The translations under genes were made by a program, and so were the position numbers. Of a stretch of DNA of 64,000 nucleotides, positions 11,098 through 22,338 are shown one piece after another. Origin of the DNA: Dioscorea cayenensis subsp. rotundata (Eukaryota; Streptophyta; Magnoliopsida; Dioscoreales; Dioscoreaceae); NCBI RefSeq assembly GCF_009730915.1, contig NW_024086423.1, positions 107,525 through 171,524 on the forward strand, written 5' to 3'. The first letter of the stretch is position 1. Each line of letters opens with the position of its first letter. The notes under the pieces were generated by a model. It had not been told where the DNA came from. It made no database searches and saw only the letters and a program-made list of their open reading frames with translations.

Positions 11098-12150
11098 GAA
11101 TGAGTTACTTGGGTTTGAGCTAGTTATGATGATGTAGCTGTATCGACTTACTGCGATATGAAAATGTATCCTTATTGATCCAGGGATTTGTGGAAGACTA
11201 TATCAGAAGAGAAGAGGCACCCCTTGATTCTTTATGTTTTTCTATGTATATGGGAGGATTCGCAAGAGAGAATGTGCTTAATTGGGTCACAAGAAGCATA
11301 TATGTTTCATGGAAGCATGTTTTGGTTCCCATTGTTTGCTGGTGAGTATCTCTTACAGATAGAAATTCTATTTTTTTCTTGGTGGCTTGACTTAATTGAT
11401 TCAATTAGGCCTTTAAAAAAAAAATTATAGGGACCACGGGAGGCTACTTACCTTTTGTAACTTTGGAGAAACAACACAAACAAACAACAAAAACCTTGCA
11501 TGACACTGCTAGATTCATTCCAATGAGCAGATCCAATGAAGCTGGAGCCCTATATATGAAGGCCTGCAATTGTTTTGCACCTTTCCTTTACATGCTATTA
11601 TAATTAAAACACATAATTCTTTGTTTCACATTTGTCAAAGGCTTTGTTGAACTTTTGGCAACTGTTTCTTACAATTCTCATTAACCTGCCTGATTTATAA
11701 AATGCATATTATCCTGATTCTTCATTTGGTACTATTATTCTGTTGTTTGTCACATAATGTCCCTGTGCCTTCAATCCGTCACTATGAAAGGATGGAATCA
11801 CCCAACAGTAGTTGCTCATTGTTTTGTTTATCTATTGTCATTCATCTTTGGATAATGGATACCTGTCCGAGATCCTATTTTGTTGTACTAATTTGGAAAA
11901 GATGTTCCTTTTAATGATAACTAGAATTGATGAGGCTGAGTAAGAATGCTAATGCATTACTTGGGTGTTGTTAGTATAGTAAAAAATTACTATAGCTCAC
12001 CCCCCAATATCTAAATATGGTTGTGCGTCATCATACCTACCAGCATGCATCCAAAAACATAGAAGATGTTTCTTCCCTCAAGCTATAGATGCTTAAGTTA
12101 CCATAAAGAGAGCAGGCCTTGGTGCAAGGATAGGGTTTCTCATTAATGAT
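11098..12150 (+). pseudogene. Broken ULP-like gene (copy 3, right half)
   Basis: Homology with the intact ULP copy resumes at intron 1 (GAGTTAC..., AGCTAGTTATG). Exon 2 (about 11187-11340) has lost about 10 nt, shifting the frame before the LDSL block. Exon 3 (about 11431-11556) changes the catalytic HW to HG and gains in-frame stops (FQ-stop, YI-stop). After intron 3 the sequence jumps by deletion to a remnant of the tail exon of copy 1 (about 12060-12135; GGCCTTGGTGC shared), losing the exons that would encode the catalytic Cys. At about 12150 it runs into DUF218 pseudogene sequence. Clearly non-functional. Confidence 0.78.
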
Positions 12151-13645
12151 CAGTTAAAATGTGGGAAGATTGATAGCAAAGATTCTTGGTCCTTGGAGTC
12201 ATACCTGAAAGACCCAAGCCAAGCTGCTGCTTTCACACACATCAAAGATGGCGCTGTTGCAAAAGATAAGAGGTCTCCTCTGTTTACTGCTGGGGAAAGT
12301 CCACAAGATGCTGACCTTGGCAAAAGGCTGAAAGTTTTTTGGTTGTTGCTGAGTCAAAAGGAAGGTTTGTTTACTTTTGCCCTTGACCCATCTCCTGAGA
12401 TAATATTTGACATTGGGAAATGTACATCTTTGGTGACTATCATAACTTTCGTGCAATGAAAATTAAATTTTGCATTGTCATATTCCTATTTTTTTGATGC
12501 AGTGTATGGATCTGATCAGTAAAGAAGAACCAAATAGATTTGATGTCTTGAACTGCAGATTGGTTAGTGCAATATCTATATTTTGAATGTGTAAGCTTGA
12601 GTAAAGATTTCCTGCACTATTTGATTGTAGTATCTAGTGGATGGCACGCAATGTGTTAATTTTCAGTGTTGATGAATCTTTGGGTGGGAGGTTAGTTAGA
12701 TATATCTATCTCCACTATCCACACATATTTGCTACATAATTTACCTTTTTTCCCCCTTAAGAAACATATATTTGAAGGAATATTAATTTTGCGATGTATA
12801 TGTTACATCATCAATTTGAGCTCAGAGAAACTTAGAGAAGCAGTTTGTTTGAATGTCTGCCCTTTCTTTTGGTTGTGATGGTAACATACCTAGGGAGAAT
12901 TTTGCTTTTGTAAAATAACTATTTTTAGTTTGAGTTATTGATGTTAATCACTTATAGATATAAGCAACCTAAAAGAATAAATCATTTGCAAAGTCTTTTC
13001 TTGCTTTCTCGTTTGGCACCTTTTGTTTTCTTATTTCAAGTAGAAGATATTAGCACTGCCAATTAGTTTCTGTTGACCACAGCTCATCAATGTGTCCTAT
13101 TGGCCGAGTTGGATAAGTAATGAAGGTTGCCTGCCAAAATTCTTACAACAAAAATTCCACTTGGAGCTGGTTGACAAGGTAGCTCATGTTAGTCCTATTA
13201 TTTCCTTCACATTCATTCATATCTAACATATGGTGTAGCATATCTTCCGATTCTCCATATCCCTACCTTACTTAATGGGTAAAGTTTTTCACTCTTGCTT
13301 GTCGTTTTCTGATTTCTGCTTTCTGTAATGGTTTTCTTGATCATGTCAAATTTGATAGGTTTCTTTGTACCACTGAAATTTTACTGAAATTGTCTTTTTC
13401 CCCCTTCTATTAGTGAGCCTTAGAGGTGGAAAATACGGTGATATGGACTTGTTGTCAATTTAATTGTAGTCTTAGATCTTCTGTGTTAGCTTCAAACTCT
13501 TCCGATTTTCATCCATTAAGCTTTACACTTGATGCTTAACAGGAGGCAAGGGACTGTGAGAAGCAGAGCACCAACAGAAGAGCATGCATGTGACCGCTTC
13601 GAGAATCTTCTACTCTGTGACTGATGGTACAAGAATTTACTGGAA
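12151..13645 (+). pseudogene. DUF218 gene pseudocopy, truncated
   Basis: Positions 12151-12366 match the second half of exon 1 of the intact DUF218 gene (GGGAAGATTGATAGC, AAAGATTCTTGGTCCTTGGAG, CACATCAAAGATGG). They lack the membrane anchor and have small deletions that destroy the FSGGETRKDAG block. The intron is still recognisable (12.37-13.54 kb), and about 13543-13640 matches exon 2 (AGAGCACCAACAGAAGAGCATGC) but ends with a frameshift. Exon 3 is absent. Together with the ULP remnant before it, this is the second copy of a duplicated ULP + DUF218 block. Confidence 0.8.
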
Positions 13646-13873
13646 CTTATCCTTAGAACATCATGTTCAGAATGTTCTTTTCTTTAGCATGTATTTGTAA
13701 TCACACAAGCATGCATTGAGTCTCTATTGTGGTTTAAAGTTGTCAAACTGAATTTCACTTAATTGCAATATTTAATCATGATCACCTAGAAGTCAGCTTT
13801 TGAGTCATACCATATCATAGAGAATTAGCAATCCTGCCTAACTTTTAAACCATTCATTATGAATCATTGGAAT

Positions 13874-14038
13874 TGTTGGAAATATAGTACCACATCGGTT
13901 GTGTGATAGTAGTATAATGGGTTTATATATAGTTATAGGGGTAGAGCCACTAAGTCTTGAGACTTTTTGGTGTAAGATCCCTAAACCCATATAGAGTCCA
14001 TATAGGGCCCACTAGTACCAAAAATATAAAATTTAACA
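13874..14038. mobile_element. Solo LTR (165 bp, TRIM-sized)
   Basis: The element starts TGTTGGAAATATAG and ends ATTTAACA, giving TG...CA termini with TGTT/AACA inverted ends. It is flanked by the 5-bp direct repeat GGAAT on both sides (13869-13873 and 14039-14043), as expected for LTR-retrotransposon integration followed by LTR-LTR recombination. The small size suggests a TRIM-type element. A related truncated copy lies at 3503. Confidence 0.82.
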
Positions 14039-14043
14039 GGAAT

Positions 14044-15564
14044 GATGCAACAAATTATAATTAGGTTTGTTGGAACCTGACCAATAAGTTACACCATATA
14101 TTATAAAGTGTAATATTAATGAACTTCCTAATTTGTTACCCACCTTGGTAAGAACCATATCTGAACACATCAGTAATCAAATAATAAAAAAATTTTAAAA
14201 TTCAAAGTTACAATTATCTATTTTTGGCATAAAAAAAGCCAATAAATTTTTCCCCTAAATCATTAAAACTGCTTGCAATGAATGTGCATTTAATGCATAA
14301 CAAGATAAATGGTACCAAGCTCAAAGTCTTCGATGTCCAATATTTATCTTCTGCACAGCACCAAAAAGGGGTTAAACAAGCCAGCTTTCTCTGTGGCATT
14401 TGGCAACTATGGCTTCAAGTCTGAAGGAGGGTTGTGGTAGGCGTCCATACTTACATCAGTGATTTCTATTCTGTTTTCCATGTTTTTCCCTTCTAAGGGG
14501 GGATATGCTCAATTTGGTTAACTTACTGGCGTTGATGTTATGGAAAGGTTCTAACTTGAGTTTATATTGTGTCATGTTTGTTTACTGATCTTTGTTTGTT
14601 TTCATCTGTCTTTGTGTATTAGTTGCAAGGTTGTGGTGTTAGGGCAGAGAAAGAAGAGTCTGGGAGTTCTTTTGGTTGTGTTTTGTGAATCTATGTGCCT
14701 TGAGGTATGCTTTGTTTTGATTAGAACACTGGTTGCTCTGGTTTATAACGTGTTGGTGTTCTCCATTTGGAATGCTGCACGAAGGGTGTGTTTGACTTGA
14801 GAGAAAACAGAGGAAGGTAAGGGGGAAAAGGAGAAATTTTGTTTCCCTGTGTTTAGTTGAGTGAAGAAAATAAAATTGATGGATGCTTCTTGACTAGGAG
14901 TATGTTTTATTTTGATTAGAATATTGGCCAATCTGCTTTACCACATGTGTTGATGTTTTCCTTTTGTAATGCTGTTGGGTATTTTTTATTTGACAGAAAA
15001 CAGAAGAGAACAAAAAATAAAATAAATGTTTTCTTGTGTTCACTTGACTGAAGAAAATAAAATTGATGGACAATACTGATTTTCCATACTTGTCTTCTGT
15101 TCCCCTTTGCTTCCTCAATTCTCAAGACATTGGAAGAGGAACGTAGAATGCAAGTTTTATTTATAGTTTAATACTTTTCCTTATAATTCACAGGCGGCTC
15201 TACCCAGTGATTGTGATGCTTTTCTTGCTATTTTTTCTTTTGTTTATTACCGCAGGAGTGCCATGTAAGCCGTAAACCCTTTTAAATTGGTTGTCTTCTT
15301 CTATATCATAAGTTGCAATATAAATGCGTCAAATGCATTTGCTTTATAATGGCCACATTTAATCTCTACTTTGCTTGACAGTTAAATTAGGAATGGTTTA
15401 TGAATGTAGTGAAGAGTGTGATATGTGATCATTCCAGCAAGGCACATAGCACAAACATAATCTACAAGCAGTGTCTATTTTAGTATTTCTTCATAGTGAA
15501 GTACAAAGCATCTTTTTTTATTTATTCATCTATTTTTGTAGCTACTAGCAGGAGTCGTATAAAG
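14044..15564. other. Upstream region of the intact ULP gene
   Basis: From about 14570 to 15490 this region parallels the flank of the broken ULP copy at 3.8-5.5 kb, so promoter and leader were part of the duplicated unit. AGAAAACAGA(A/G)GA and AGAAAATAAAATTGATGGA each occur twice about 190 bp apart (14795-14880 and 14995-15070), an internal direct duplication. No other gene was recognised. Confidence 0.5.
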
Positions 15565-17862
15565 ATGGCAGAGGAGCAATCAAGTAACTCTGGAGTTCAC
15601 CTCTCTTCCATTGGTTCTGTTCCTCAAAACAGCCATCCACAAAGGCTTCAGAGTGACAGAGCATTGCATTCAGATAATGAGAACATGATAGACACTGATC
15701 AGTTTGAATATTACTTAGAGTGAGTTACATTGTTTTGAGAGCTAGTTATGTTGATGTAGATATGGCCTTAACTGTCATCTGGCAATGTGTCCTTTTTATT
15801 GATGTAGGCATTTATGGGAAAATATAACAGAAGAGAAAAGGAGTTCCTTTGCATGTCTTGATTCTTTATGGTTTTATATGTACAAGAGAGCAGTGACAAA
15901 GGAAAAGGTGCTCAAGTGGATCAAAAAGAAAAAGATATTTAAAAGGAAATATGTTTTCATTCCAATTGTTTGCTGGTGATCTCTCTTTCATATGAAACTT
16001 TTTTTTTTCTCTAGCTGTGACTTCATTTAATATGTTTTTAAAAAAAATTTACAGGGGACACTGGAGCCTTCTTATCCTTTGCAACTTTGGAGAAAACAGG
16101 CAGCCTGACACTGAGAAGCCCTGCATGTTACTGCTAGATTCGCTCCATAAAGCAGATCCAAAGAGGCTAGAGCCGGATATAAGAAGGCATGCGCTTGTTT
16201 TTTGCCTTTCCTTTGCATGACAATATAATCAAAACACGGAATTCCTTGTTTTACCTATCTAAAAATTTTGTGAACTTTGGTAACTATTTCACATAATTCT
16301 CAATAACCATGTCTATTTGTAAAATGCATCTCATCCTGATTCTGCATGTGATTATATTATTTTGTCGGCTGTTACAGAACATCTCTATGCCTTCAATGCT
16401 CTATTATAAAAGGATGGAAGCACTCGCTTTTCATTGATTTTTGTTTCTTTCGGTGTTATTGCTTGATAATTAATACCTCTCATGATCTTATTTTGCTGTG
16501 ATACAAATTAAAATTTCTATTTATTGGTAACTAGATAACTAGGATGGATGAGGATGACGGCAGAAGGTAGATTTATTATTTTGATGTCGTACCATCCAAC
16601 ATCTAATGGTGTCTTGTGTATTATCAGCCTATTGGCATACATTTAGTGTGAAGAAAATTTATTGCCCTCTTGGTTTTAAATTTCAACTTTAAGATAATGT
16701 CTCTATTATGGTATCCTACTGCATACAATTGTTGCCTCTGGACTGTCAATTGTTTGATATAAATGCACCTATATTGTCGTATGTGGTGATATACAAGCAT
16801 TTATGGCAAACTGCATAGTTATTCTGTTGTATGTGGTAATCACTAGGTATATCACCTCGAAGGAGACCTTATAATATTGATTATCGCTTGCATTTATTAT
16901 TGCCAAACACTAAGGCAACTGGAACAGGAAAGCTGTCTGAGTGGTTGCTTTTTAGCAACATTAATAATGAGAAACTGCATTATGCAGCAACTTTTATTGG
17001 TCAATTTACACATGTTCATGGTTTTAAATAGATTTGTGTTGGACATTTGTCGAACTGAAGCAGGGGATGAGATGAAAGAGGATATATACAAAATTCCTCT
17101 TCTTGTTCCCAAGGTGATCATTCTCTGCCATATATTTCTTTATATATTACTGCATTATTCAATACGATGACGCAACTTTTACAATGTTACTATGATAGGT
17201 TCCACAGCAGAGAAATGGTGTGGATTGTGGTATCTTTGTTCTCTACTACTTACATTTATTTGCCCAAAATGCCCCCGCAATTTTCACTCTGGATGGCTAT
17301 CCATACTTTGTAAGTTAGTCTCTAATGATGAAGTGCCTATTTATATATGCTGGAGTCTAAAAATTAATTTACATAGTGAACATTGAACTTTTTTTATTGT
17401 GTTTTTTCTTCAGCTCAAGGAAGACTGGTTTAGTCCAGATGACCTAGAAAGCTTTCGGAAGGAAATCTATTCTTTTGAATGTAAGTTTGGAATTATTTAC
17501 TTACTGTTTTTTACTTGCATCTGTCACTTTGATGCTGCTGAGAATAAAAGAATCAACAGGTCTAGTTTACTGAAGCTAATAAATGTTAGTGACCAATCAA
17601 TCTTGCGAACCTTTCACCATTAAAATATGATAAAAATTATTTACAGCTCTCAATTCTCTTTGAAATATGGATATCTCACATACAGATAAACATATATATG
17701 AATAAATGTTTGTGTGTTTTTTTTCTTTGCTATCAAACATGTAAATAATAGACGTTTACTCTATTCTTTGTACTTTTATTGTTTGGACAAAGCTCCTAAC
17801 ATAGCTTTCTTGATTACCTTTGGTGATTAGCTCATAAGAAACTGAAACTTAATACTCACTAG
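15565..17862 (+). CDS. Ulp1-type (C48) SUMO protease-like protein, intact copy 2
   Basis: Seven exons (15565-15719, 15808-15975, 16055-16186, 17032-17113, 17199-17309, 17414-17480, 17831-17862) give a 248-residue protein with phase kept at every junction. Catalytic residues are all present: His110 in GHWSLLILCNFGE, Asp136 in CMLLLDSL, and Cys189 in PQQRNGVDCGIFVLYY, with the usual Gln ahead of the Cys. The protein is little more than the protease core plus a polar N-terminus of about 50 residues, so it matches small plant ULP-like proteases; a role in SUMO or ubiquitin-like processing is inferred from family. The start is the ATG in AAGATGGCAGAG. Intron 3 has a GC donor (AAG|GCATGC). The last exon is only SHKKLKLNTH, much shorter than the tail of copy 1, and tandem repeats follow at once. 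Confidence 0.85.
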
Positions 17863-17912
17863 CAAAGGAAGCTGGGATGATTAAGCATTGGCATCAATTT
17901 ATTTGAAGGCTT

Positions 17913-19665
17913 GATACCTCCGCTCAGAGTTCTTTTACATGTAGCCAATCATGCAGTCCTGTTGTTTTCATGCCATGTCCTGCAGGACTATGCCAGCATG
18001 CTTACAGTTACCGGTCAATCACAGTAATCAAATAAACAGATAGAATCCACTAGTGACTATATTTTCTGTTTGTTAATTTCAAAGATTGGCGTAATCCAGT
18101 TGTTTGATACCTCTGCTCGGAGTTCATTTACAAGTGGTGGCCGATCATGCAGTGTTGTTGTTTTCATGCCATTTCCTGCAGGACTATGCCTCCAAGTTAC
18201 AGTTACTGATCAATAACAGTAATCGAATAAACCAATAGAATGCACTAGTGATTATATTTTCTGTTTGTTAATTTCAAAGATTGGTGTAATCCAGTTGTTT
18301 GATACCTCTTCTCAGAGTTCATTTACAAGTGGCAGCCGATCAGGCAGTCCTGTTGTTTTCATGCCATGTCCTGCAGGACTATGCCAGCATGCTTACAGTT
18401 ACCGGTCAATCACAGTAATCAAATAAACAGATAGAATCCACTAGTGACTATATTTTCTGTTTGTTAATTTCAAAGATTGGCGTAATCCAGTTGTTTGATA
18501 CCTCTGCTCGGAGTTCATTTACAAGTGGTGGCCGATCATGCAGTGTTGTTGTTTCATGCCATTTCCTGCAGGACTATGCCTCCAAGTTACAGTTACTGAT
18601 CAATAACAGTAATCGAATAAACCAATAGAATGCACTAGTGATTATATATTCTGTTTGTTAATTTCAAAGATTGGTGTAATCCAGTTGTTTGATACCTCTG
18701 CTCAGAGTTCATTTACAAGTGATAGCCGATCAGGCAGCACCGTTGTTTTCATGCCATTGCCTGCAGGACTAAGCCGCCAAGTTACAATTACTGATCAATT
18801 ACAGTAATCGAACAAACAGATAGAATGTACTAGTGACTATATTTTCTCTTTGTTAATTTCAAAGATTGGTGTAATCCAGTTGTTTGATATCTCTGCTCGG
18901 AGTTCATTTACAAGTGGTGGTCGATCATGCAGCGCTGTTGTTTTCATGCCATTTCCTGCAGGATTATATCGCTAAGTTACAGTTATTGATCAATTACAAT
19001 AATCGAATAAACAGATAGAATGCACTAGTGACTATATTTTCTGTTTGTTAATTTCAAAGATTGGTGTAATCCAGTTGTTTGATATCTCTGCTTGGAGTTC
19101 ATTTACAAGTGGTAGCCGATCAGGCAGCGCCGTTGTTTTCATGTCATTTCCTGCAGGACTATGTCGCCAAGTTACAGTTACTGATCAATAACTGTAATCG
19201 AATAAACCAATAGAATGCACTAGTGATTATATTTTCTGTTTGTTAATTTCAAAGATTGGTGTAATCCAGTTGTTTGATACCTCTTCTCAGAGTTCATTTA
19301 CAAGTGGCGGCCGATCAGGCAGCGCTGTTGTTTTCATGCCATTTCTTGCAGGACTATGTCGCCAAGTTACAGTTACTGATCAATAACAGTAATCGAATAA
19401 ACAGATAGAATGCACTAGTGACTATATTTTCTGTTTGTTAATTTCAAAGATTGGTGTAATCCAGTTGTTTGATATCTCTGCTCGGAGTTCATTTACAAGT
19501 GGTGGCCGATCATGCAGCGCTGTTGTTTTCATGCCATTTCCTGCAGGACTATGTTGCCAAGTTACAATTACCGATCAATAACAGTAATCGAATAAACAGA
19601 TAGAATGTGCTAGTGACTATATTTTCTGTTTGTTAATTGCAAAGATTCGTGTAATGCAATTGTTT
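17913..19665 (+). repeat. Nine tandem copies of a ~195-bp unit behind the ULP gene
   Basis: The word TTGTTTGATA(C/T)CTC recurs with unit starts near 17913, 18106, 18301, 18497, 18691, 18886, 19081, 19276 and 19471, and a decayed start at 19666, a spacing of 193-196 bp. Each unit carries GTTTTCATGCCATTTCCTGC, an AACAGTAATCGAATAAAC(A/C)(A/G)ATAGAATG block, and TTTCTGTTTGTTAATTTCAA. The units are highly similar, so expansion is recent. The array begins 50 bp after the ULP stop codon, probably within the 3' UTR. No long ORF runs through it. Confidence 0.95.
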
Positions 19666-20300
19666 GAGTATGTGTTGTTTTTGTGAATTTCTCACTTATG
19701 AGTTAGACCTCTGGTTTGTTGTATATGAATGTGTAATTCTTAGTTTCATATGAGAATTAACTTCAGCAATGGCAATGAAGAGCAGGTGCTGTTCTCCCTG
19801 TTGAACTTCTATTTTAGTTTTTAGCTTTTAGGGACTTGTCCTCGTATCATGGCCTTTTTGTAGTTCTGAATTAAGTTTTATGAGGAATGTGTAGGGTATT
19901 ATCTCTTAGTTATAAAAAAAATGCTGACAACCTTTTGATCTATTAGCACACAGCCTCTCTTAGGAAGGTTATAATTGCAATTCACATTCACGACATGATT
20001 ATATAAAAACCAAATAAAATTGTATAAAATTACATGTAGTACTGAATCTTTTTTACGTTCTCATCAGTGAGGGTATATGTATTTTTTAGCTTATTTTACA
20101 TCTATTTCTGACACAAGTTTATTGCATTTTGTAAAACATATAATAACAATGAAATAATATGAACAATAATTTACAGGATTTCCAACTTACTTTCTCTGTT
20201 TTAAGTATTTTATGCAATTTTTCATAAACTCAGGCGCTTATATGCAACAAAATTCAGTAATTCGAGATTTTTTGGGGGTTAATTAGAAAACAATTCGTAC
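19666..20300. other. Intergenic spacer between ULP and DUF218 genes
   Basis: AT-rich, with sequence at 19670-19770 resembling the end of the copy 1 flank (3130-3230; CCTCTGGTTTGTTGTA against CCTTGGTTTATTGTA). No gene was seen. Confidence 0.5.
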
Positions 20301-20502
20301 ATAGAGATTAGAGAGACGCCCAGTGAACGGGTTAGCGGATCCGGGTTACAAACCCGAAACCTCGAAGAACCCAGCAAACCCGTTAACCTCTTCGACGCTG
20401 ATCTCTCTTAAGAGATCTTTCGTCGGGTCAAAAGTCAAAACTCTTCTTGATTTCCTTCCAAAATGCCGTAAAATTCCAGATTCGTTTGCTCGTTCCCAGA
20501 AG
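20300..20502 (+). promoter_or_regulatory. Likely promoter-proximal and 5'-UTR exon of the DUF218 gene
   Basis: A GC-richer stretch with AACGGGTTAGCGGATCCGGG precedes a pyrimidine-rich leader that ends CCCAGAAG|GTCTCT, a good splice donor. A possible acceptor is TTCGCAG at 20830. The coding ATG lies 150 bp further on, so a 5'-UTR intron is likely. Inferred from splice signals only. Confidence 0.45.
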
Positions 20503-20981
20503 GTCTCTCTCTTTTTTGCTTTTTCACTGAATTTTCCTCTTTTTTTTTTAATAATTTACATCATATATTGTTCATGCTGTGAATTTTTTTGTTCATGAAC
20601 GATAATTCAGCTGTTCTTTCTGTTTTTCTCTGATTATTGTCTGATTTGATTGTATGTATTAGGTCAAAATCAGATCTTTTCGTGTTTTATCAGGGTGTTA
20701 ATCCCTAGCTCCCCCTTTGGATCTCAATCTCTATCAGTTTGTAGCTCAAATTTGTTACTCTGATCTAAATGTTAGGTTTTTTCAATCTGTATAACTTTGT
20801 ATCTTCTCTTGGGAATGTACTGATTCGCAGCCACTTGCTGAGCGCTTGATTGAATTCCATCTGAGTGTGATCTATTTACTCAAATTTTCAATCTTGTATT
20901 AGTTTCATTTTGCTTTTTGAAGTATTTTTATGGATTTTATGATAGCTCTTGTTTTCTAAATTTGTGAGAGTTCATGTCACC

Positions 20982-22287
20982 ATGAACAATCAGCCTTTTG
21001 GTCCTGGAAGTCCCAAAGCTTTTCATGCTTACCCAAGAGGTGACTTTGACTTAGAATCTGGGACTTTCAGAAAGCATCGGAAACTGAAAAATTCAGATCC
21101 TGGTATCATTAGGATGATGAAATCTTTAGGGAACCGCATCCGTTATTTCTTCAAGCTACACCCTCTTGCCATTTTCCTACTCTCTTTGTGTTTTGGCTTG
21201 ATTGTGTTGGTGGTTCTTTCCATATATGAGGATCGGTTTAGAGCCATGGTTTCACAGAATGGTAAGCTAGGATTAGGTTCGAATTCCTATCCTTTGGCCA
21301 ATCTTCAAAATCTTGTTATGGTTGCGGGGCATTCAATTTACACAAGTGTAAATTGTGGGAGAATTGATAGCGAAGATTCTTGGTTCTTGGAGCCATACCA
21401 GAAACATCCAGGCCAAGCTGCTACATTTGTTACACATATCAAAGATGGGGTGGAGGCTGTAGCAAAAGATGAGAGGGCTCTTCTTTTGTTTAGTGGTGGG
21501 GAAACTCGAAAAGATGCTGGCCCTCTTAGTGAGGCTCAAAGTTATTGGTCTGTTGCAGAATCAAAAGGATGGTTTGGTAATTTGCTTCGCTCTGTGGATT
21601 TGTTTCCCTTTAATTATTTACTTTTGCTTGTGAGCCATTGGCTGATTTAGTGATTTAGTTTGATAGTAAGACATGCTTATTTTGCTGACAAACTTACTTT
21701 TCATGCTATAAAAATTTAATTTCACATTGTTATGTTATATTTTTGGAGACTGTGCGGATTGGATTGGAGGACAAGAACCAAATAGTTTTGATCTTCTCAA
21801 AGTGTAAATTAGTTATTCTAATATTTTGATATTGAATGCCATAAGTGTGAAAGAAATTGTCCTTGTACTATTTGATTGTAGATTAATCTAGTGGATGTTT
21901 CATTGTGTTAGTGTTCAATCTTGATTATCTTCAGGAGAGAAGGGTTTTGTGTTGTGTCAATTAAATAGGCTAGATGTATCTTTATCATGCTGGGAAATCA
22001 TTGACATGGGTTTTGTGTCGTGTCAATTAAATAGGCTAGATGTATCTTTAGCATGCTGGGAAATCATTGACATTATCCTTCAGGTGAAACATATATTTAC
22101 TGCATAACCTTCTACTTTATTTTTACTTACTAGAAACATACAATGGAAGGCATATTGATTTCCAACAGTATATGAATGATACATTAAATTTTAAGCTTAA
22201 AAAAAATTGGAAAAGCTGTTAGTTTAAATGTTTGCTCTTCCTTCTTTTTGGGATGATAACACTGCTAGTGTGGATGTTGGTTTTGTG

Positions 22288-22338
<51 letters not shown>

